Shown here: positions 59,701 to 64,000 of the stretch, piece after piece | Position numbering within the stretch: position 1 is the first letter of the stretch | How the letters are laid out: each line of letters opens with the position of its first letter | Source of the DNA: Saccharomycodes ludwigii | Taxonomy: Eukaryota > Ascomycota > Saccharomycetes > Saccharomycodales > Saccharomycodaceae | Assembly (NCBI RefSeq): GCF_020623625.1 | Contig: NC_060202.1 | Coordinates: 186,001-250,000 of the forward strand | Direction of reading: 5' to 3' | Length of the DNA: 64,000 bases | Notes under the pieces: generated by a model | What the model was told of the DNA's origin: nothing | Databases searched by the model: none | What the model saw: the letters and a program-made list of their open reading frames with translations, nothing else | Translations under genes and position numbers: made by a program

Positions 59701-60346
59701 AATATGCTAAATAAACACTTTTCTTGTGAAGTGCTCGGAAATTTAAAAAATCTTTTTTTTCGAACAACTCGCTGGGCATAGTTAATGCAACATCAACAAA
59801 AGAACCTCTGGGCTGGTAGATAGCTGTTTTTAAACCAAAAGATCCAATCAAGGAGACATTTGGCTTCAAAAACCCAAATTTGTATAAGGTGTTTTTAAGA
59901 GCTGGTTTAGGATCAGCAAATGGAACAGTAACAATCTTATCATGAAAGAAGTTTTCTACATCAACTAAACTTTTATTGGTCCAGTCTGGGATTTCCTGAA
60001 TCATGTCATAAAGTTTATGCAAAAATTTTTCCATTCTTAGAATATGTTTATCTTTTAATTTAACTTGTTCTAACAATTCGTCGATTTGTAGTTTGAAAAT
60101 ATTAGACTTAAATAACTCTGCAGTTTCACGAGCAATTTGAATATCTTGAGAAGTTAACTTTTGCTTTTTATTAGCATATATTGGATCCTGCTCTTCTTCA
60201 TTTTCACTTTCAGAACTGGATTCAGGACTGGATTCATCGGAAGCATCATGAGTTGACAAATCTTGTTTTGTTAATTCAGGCTTCTTTCCATCATGGTCTT
60301 CATTAACAGAAGTGGTGGATAATTTTCTTTTAATAGTAGTATTCAT
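56726..60346 (-). CDS. UTP22: Utp22, small-subunit processome (UTP-C) protein
   Basis: 1206 aa (S. cerevisiae 1237). Utp22 (human Nrap/NOL6) forms the UTP-C module with Rrp7 and CK2 in the 90S pre-ribosome; it has a polyA-polymerase-like fold without activity. After an acidic, Ser-rich N-terminus (SDESSPESSSESENEEE), recognisable segments are VDVALTMPSELFEKKDFLNFRALHKK (nucleotidyltransferase-like), GLGGFGSFEFMILMAALL, WGPKCSLRRFKDGSIV and VRLFKKWLDSHLLLYHLPEELVELI. The order next to NNF2 matches YGR090W-YGR089W. Its upstream region (60347-61214) has no RRPE/PAC pair that I could find. Confidence 0.95.
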   Translation of the reverse strand: MNTTIKRKLSTTSVNEDHDGKKPELTKQDLSTHDASDESSPESSSESENEEEQDPIYANKKQKLTSQDIQIARETAELFKSNIFKLQIDELLEQVKLKDKHILRMEKFLHKLYDMIQEIPDWTNKSLVDVENFFHDKIVTVPFADPKPALKNTLYKFGFLKPNVSLIGSFGLKTAIYQPRGSFVDVALTMPSELFEKKDFLNFRALHKKSVYLAYLTHHLNILFEKYGFSDFLELKYKYFDNDPLNPILTIICNPIISNNSKLNEYNFHKSRFSVNLIISIPYDIFDRKKLLPNKNCVRVQDDNITPTPFYNFSILSSTTHEHYLRYLYKTKKLTESFKEASILGRLWLSQRGFSSNISQNGGLGGFGSFEFMILMAALLNGGGVTGNKILLHGFSSYQLFKGTIKYLATMDLSDDGHLQFYSDNSNSISNKYIKGGFNTPTLFDKTTKLNLLSKLTPSAYRVLRLYAVQTYKMLNDVVKDQFENIFLVNTTKLDEIRYDIVLDFKIKSDIASLNSMFGPKEKIRFISLENFTINKISNIITLGLGDRIHGFELETLYNNNANNNNNSRTFPITKRKYQVGFDMVRVKILINPQECEKLVTRGPINGEELTPEVQQFREFWGPKCSLRRFKDGSIVNSCVWSTSATKPVVVSILEYILKHHLGDEVSLQTSDMLKFNELLPLPNIPGANSTSILNLSSFFNLKKSFDELYKILFRMELPLSIKSITPVGNSFRYTTLLQPVPFAYSNPDFLQDVVLEFETSSKWPDELTSLERTKTAFLLKIHEKLEESYADYNSYFARDESIPNNLEIITLNVLTPEGFGFKFRVLTERDEILYLRAISNARYELKAELERTFLKFTSKYLGSIRHTRTIENISHSYHLYSPTVRLFKKWLDSHLLLYHLPEELVELIAMKPFVDADPYFIPGSLENGFLKILKNLSQWNWKEDPLILDLIKPEVVGIAEESDYISHEILTTETTKKLSEKLTLAQYKTIQSNFKTMRKTDPQGLHIQFFVASKNDPSGILYSSGIQLPIATRLTALSKVAVNFIQLHGINDKTIKLLFSPGLKDYDFVFKLKIPMPLRLSSGCSGEFKNLAVDAPMSFPKDCGKIIEKMDPSHHLVKYLAKKYGNSIIFSSHLYVGIHSDRGDENVVSGLIKPLFKQEKLKFRVNMDCNVEPVDEENVKMNIKAVLSEISTFGSSLITDLQINN

Positions 60347-61214
60347 TGTTCAAACTAGGACAAAGAAATTAAAAAAAAAAAATAAAAAAGGGAGAATGTA
60401 GGGCAGCTAAAATATTAAACACTGTTCAGTAGTGATGATTGTTACTTTCTTTTTCTTTTTCCTGATTTAATTTATTTATAGTTCAGAGGAAGAAGAAGAA
60501 CTTTATATGTAGTAACAGATTATGGAAATGATATTTCTGAATAAAAGTACTTAGAGTTTAATAAATCCATGTGTAAATCATAATAAGATGTTGAAGATAT
60601 TACTGGTTAGAGTAAGGTACTATTGAAAAGAAAAGAAGAGAGAGAGAGAAAGGAAAAAAAAAGTAAGAAAAAATAAAATAAAATTGGATAATAAAAATGT
60701 TAAAAGTGACTGTTTACCGTTGAGAGAAAAAAAAGAAAAGAAAAAGAAAAGAAAAAAAAGAAAAGAGAAGAAAAGAAATTATTAAATAAAAACAAAAAGT
60801 TAGCGTGTTATTTGTCTAATTTACAAATATTTCTAGGCAGAAAACATTTGGTTATTTTCTCATAAAATAAACTTTACACAGAATAAAAGAACCAAATTTA
60901 TCAACTAGAAAGAAAAAAATCTTAGCTTATTCCTCTTTTTTAAACTTTCTTTTTCTTGTCTTTTTCTGCAGAACTTTTTAAAATCAAACAAAAAAAATGT
61001 GAAAAAAATTTTTTTTTTTTTCTTTTTTCTTTTTTAGCAAGAAAATCTGCTGAAAATAAAAATATTTATGTCTACGGCTACCATACATATTTTTAAACCT
61101 TCTCATAAAAAACTAAAAAAAAAAAAAAAAAAAAAAAAGGAAAAACTTTTATAAAAATTAAATAATCATAATATTAAAACGTTCACATCATAATACAACA
61201 ATACATAACACTAT
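60347..61214. other. UTP22 upstream / NNF2 downstream spacer
   Basis: 868 bp. It contains purine tracts (AG and GAAAA repeats, 60626-60780), GTGATGA (60432) followed by CTGA (60461), and A/T runs at 61005-61022 and 61115-61139. No ORF is credible. The GTGATGA/CTGA pair is too close for a normal C/D snoRNA. Confidence 0.4.
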
Positions 61215-62410
61215 TTACACTTGAATCATTCTCCTGGTTAGTTCAGTCATATTGGCATTTTCATTCTCCATTCTAACAAGATCTTGTTCCAACCCCTTAA
61301 TCTTCAATTCTAACTCATTCACTTGATAAACATGTTGATTATAAGTATTATCCAAAAATAAAACATTTAATTCATGAACTTTAGAATATAAAGCTTGATT
61401 AACCTCAGAAAATATTTCTAAATTATTTAATAATTTAGAATTAATCTTTTGCAATTTGGCTTCTTTGCTTTGTAATTGATTTAAAACTGTTTTCTTTTTA
61501 TTCAAAATCTTTCTTAAATCAAACAATTCCATTCCAAATTTTTCCACCAATGTTTTGTTCTTCAATTTAACTTCATCAACTTGTTTTTGCTTCAAAGCAA
61601 ATTTTTTTTGCAAAACAGTTAAATTCTCTGTTTTCTTGTCCAATCCGTCCTGTAATTCTAGAATGGTTTGAGTCGAGGCTTTAATAGTTTTATTCAAATT
61701 GTCTAACTTGGAATTATTTCTTTTGTTATCATCTTTTTCATGGTCATCGTTATGTTTTAATTTCTTGGTATAAAACTCATGTTCCTGTTTCATAGAATTA
61801 AGTTTCTTGCCTAAATCTTTTTTTAACTTTTTCAACTTCAACTTTTCTCCCCTTAAATTTGTATTTGTAGTTAACACCGAATGTTTCAAAGTTAATAATG
61901 GAGATAAAAATTTCCTGTGATAAAAAGATGGGAAACTGAAATCAGTTACAAAATCTAATTCGTTCAACTCACGAGTCTTAAGTTGTCCGTTGTTATTGTT
62001 GCCACTACTGTTACTACCATGGCCATTGTTTTTGTTATTCTTCTTGGCTTTACCACCACCGTTTGAACTGGTTCTAGAGTTGCCGTTTAAAGAAGTAGAC
62101 GTGGCATCGATCTCATCCTCTAGCAAAACACTTGTTTTAATAATAGAATCGCTAATCAAGTAATCCTTGCCTGTAGAATGTTTTCTAATAACAAATTGAA
62201 TATCATATGAACTGGATGGAACCAATCCACTAATGGTAACTGATTCGCCATTATAATCCTTGGGAATACTACTAGTTACTCTAAACCAAATGACACCATT
62301 AACCAAAACAACTAATTCTTGGTCATCCATCGTATTAAAACTATTGATACCAACATTAGTCTTTTGTTTTAACTCCTTTTTAGGAATGTCATTTTCATTA
62401 GCACTGCTAT

Positions 62411-62442
<32 letters not shown>

Positions 62443-64000
62443 TCGCTGTTATTATTATTATTATTGTTATTATTATTATTAGTAATTAGTAAAAATTCAA
62501 TCCATGTTTCATCTACATGATTAACAATGACATCAATGGGTATTTCTTTTAAATTTTCTTCGTCAGTATCCCAGTTAAACTTGTTATAGTCATCATCACA
62601 ACATGAGCTTAAAATTAAAGATTTACAATCATTAATAACCTCATCCTGCTCATTCTTATTGAAAACACTTTTATTAGTCTTGTCTTTTAAAATTCTTTTT
62701 CCTTCCAAATTTACAATTTTGCAAGTGACAAACGAACACCATAACGGTGGGATACTATTATTAATATTATATTTAAACATTGAATAAATAAAAGTCTTCA
62801 TATTCTGAATTCCCATAAGTTCCTTCAAATCAGTTGGTTGAGATTTAGATAAAAAATCCATGTTTAAATAAATTTGATAATAATTATTTGTATATTGTGG
62901 TAATTGTTGTGTTTGTGGTTGTTGCTCTGGAAAGTTGCCACGAGAGGTCACAGATGTAATAGAAGAAGAAGAGTTGTTATGAGACATAGGGACAAAAGGT
63001 ATTACACCAACAAAATTATTGTTATTATTATCACTATTGTTGTTATTACTTGTGGATGAAGATGCAGCCGTAATAAAAGGCGAAACATTTGACAGTGGAT
63101 TCCCACTAGCACCGCTGGCAGTTTTAGCAAATGTGGAAGTTGGTGATAAAGAAGATGAACCTTGAGATACTGGTGGCAATTGTAATGTCTCTGAAAAACG
63201 GCTATTCCCACAATTCATAGTTGGTTCAGATACAATTGTTTGCGAATTGTATTCAACGGGTGTTCTGATTTTCAATGATTGTACAAAGGATTTCTCAACA
63301 ATATTGGTAAATGAAGCAATTTCAATAACATTATTCGAGTTAAAAGGATGTAACGATTGTTCATGTGGATCAGTTGAATTATTTGTCAAAATATTATTAT
63401 TATTGTTAGTCCCGGTATTTGCAAACTCGGTGCTATTCTTGTCATTATAGTCCTTGCTGTCCCTTTTTCCACTAAAAGTATTAATATGGTCATTGTTGTT
63501 GTTATTATTATTATTAGTGGTGGTGGTACCACCAGTGGCCATAATGTTACTTAAATTATGAACAGCAAATACAGTGCTGTTTATACTGGAAAAAGAAATA
63601 TTATTTCCATTGATACTATTGTTGACATTATTGTTATGAATGGGACCAATATTACTATTGCTGGCAGTAAAATTATTATCAAAACCGTTATTCAAATTAG
63701 CTTGTGATGTCGCCAAAGAGTTGCATGTATTATAGTTATTTGTATTTGCCACAATGGAAATGTTCCCCTCATCAGTATTTACACTATTTAACGAAACTAG
63801 GTTAATATTTGAAGTTGTAGGACTTAACTGAGAAAACACTTTAGCATTAGCAGGGGTAGTTGAAGAAATAAAGTTTGTGTTTTTGGTGGTCGTAGATGGA
63901 CTAGAGGTTGTAGTAATGTGTTGCGTTGATGCATTTTCGGTATTATTTGGACCAAATGATTTATCACTGGAATTACAACCGATATTGCTGTTATTCTGTA
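61215..64000 (-). CDS. NNF2: Nnf2-like coiled-coil protein, 5' end beyond the window
   Basis: The reading frame is open up to the window edge, with no in-frame ATG at the upstream end, so at least 928 codons exist and the true start lies beyond 64000. The GTG at 63839 is only an in-frame valine. The visible part begins with a long Asn/Ser/Thr-rich low-complexity region, then a beta-rich segment resembling a fibronectin-like domain (VNGVIWFRVT ... VTISGLVPSSSYDIQFVIRK), a run of Asn and Ser, and a long coiled coil over about the last 230 residues ending NMTELTRRMIQV. S. cerevisiae Nnf2 (YGR089W, 936 aa, coiled coil, poorly understood) lies next to UTP22 in this orientation. The call rests mostly on synteny and architecture. 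Any membrane segments of the N-terminus would be outside the window. Confidence 0.72.

Noticed and set aside
60430-60465. C/D snoRNA (GTGATGA ... CTGA)
   Set aside because: The boxes are only about 25 bases apart with no terminal stem or second box pair.
63837-63839. Start of the NNF2-like gene at 63839
   Set aside because: The codon is GTG and the frame stays open upstream to the window edge, so the gene is simply truncated by the window.

Overview
This window is nuclear DNA of a budding yeast (Saccharomycetales, close to the Saccharomycetaceae). It is very AT-rich, its intergenic spacers are full of poly(A)/poly(T) runs and TA repeats, and no gene needs an intron to be read. Nearly all long ORFs match well-known yeast proteins over their full length, and conserved leucine-type positions are encoded by CTG, so I see no sign of the CUG-Ser code.

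Layout. Bases 1-6357 hold MIG2/MIG3-like, SMB1, CHZ1 and YPT31/32. From memory this is the order and orientation of S. cerevisiae YER028C-YER031C. From 6846 to the right edge the genes follow S. cerevisiae chromosome VII YGR100W-YGR089W interleaved with chromosome XVI YPR117W-YPR109W: MDR1, HOB2, TEL2, ESP1, RRG8, a flavin-reductase-like gene, ASK10/RGC1, YPR114W, PIS1, TPC1, RRP46, VAS1, MRD1, DRN1, DBF2/DBF20, PRP31, RPC40, GLD1, an APC-family permease, UTP22 and NNF2 (cut by the window edge). Relative orientations agree throughout. Two regions that are sisters in S. cerevisiae form a single interleaved block here, and duplicate pairs (ASK10/RGC1, DBF2/DBF20) are single. This is the order expected in a lineage that did not undergo the whole-genome duplication. 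The low GC content suggests something like Saccharomycodes or an AT-rich Kluyveromyces relative; the genus is an inference.

Three tRNA genes are present: Phe-GAA (without the intron found in S. cerevisiae), Arg-UCU and Gln-UUG. Two genes do not belong to the conserved order, the flavin-reductase-like gene (28091) and the APC permease (54874).

The genes are housekeeping and do not form one system. They cover splicing (SMB1, PRP31, DRN1), small-subunit rRNA processing (MRD1, UTP22), RNA polymerase I/III (RPC40), the exosome (RRP46), mitosis (ESP1, DBF2), PIKK maturation (TEL2), Rab traffic (YPT31, MDR1), lipids and lipid transfer (PIS1, HOB2, YPR114W), mitochondria (RRG8, TPC1) and glycerol-channel control (ASK10/RGC1). 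I found no mobile elements, viral remnants or CRISPR arrays. The points most worth a second look are non-coding: a synteny breakpoint at 6358-6845 that also carries a centromere-like CDEI/AT/CCGAAAA arrangement, the 2.2-kb upstream region of the MIG2/3-like gene, a stress-element cluster upstream of HOB2, and a CGG-N10-CCG site upstream of the inserted permease.
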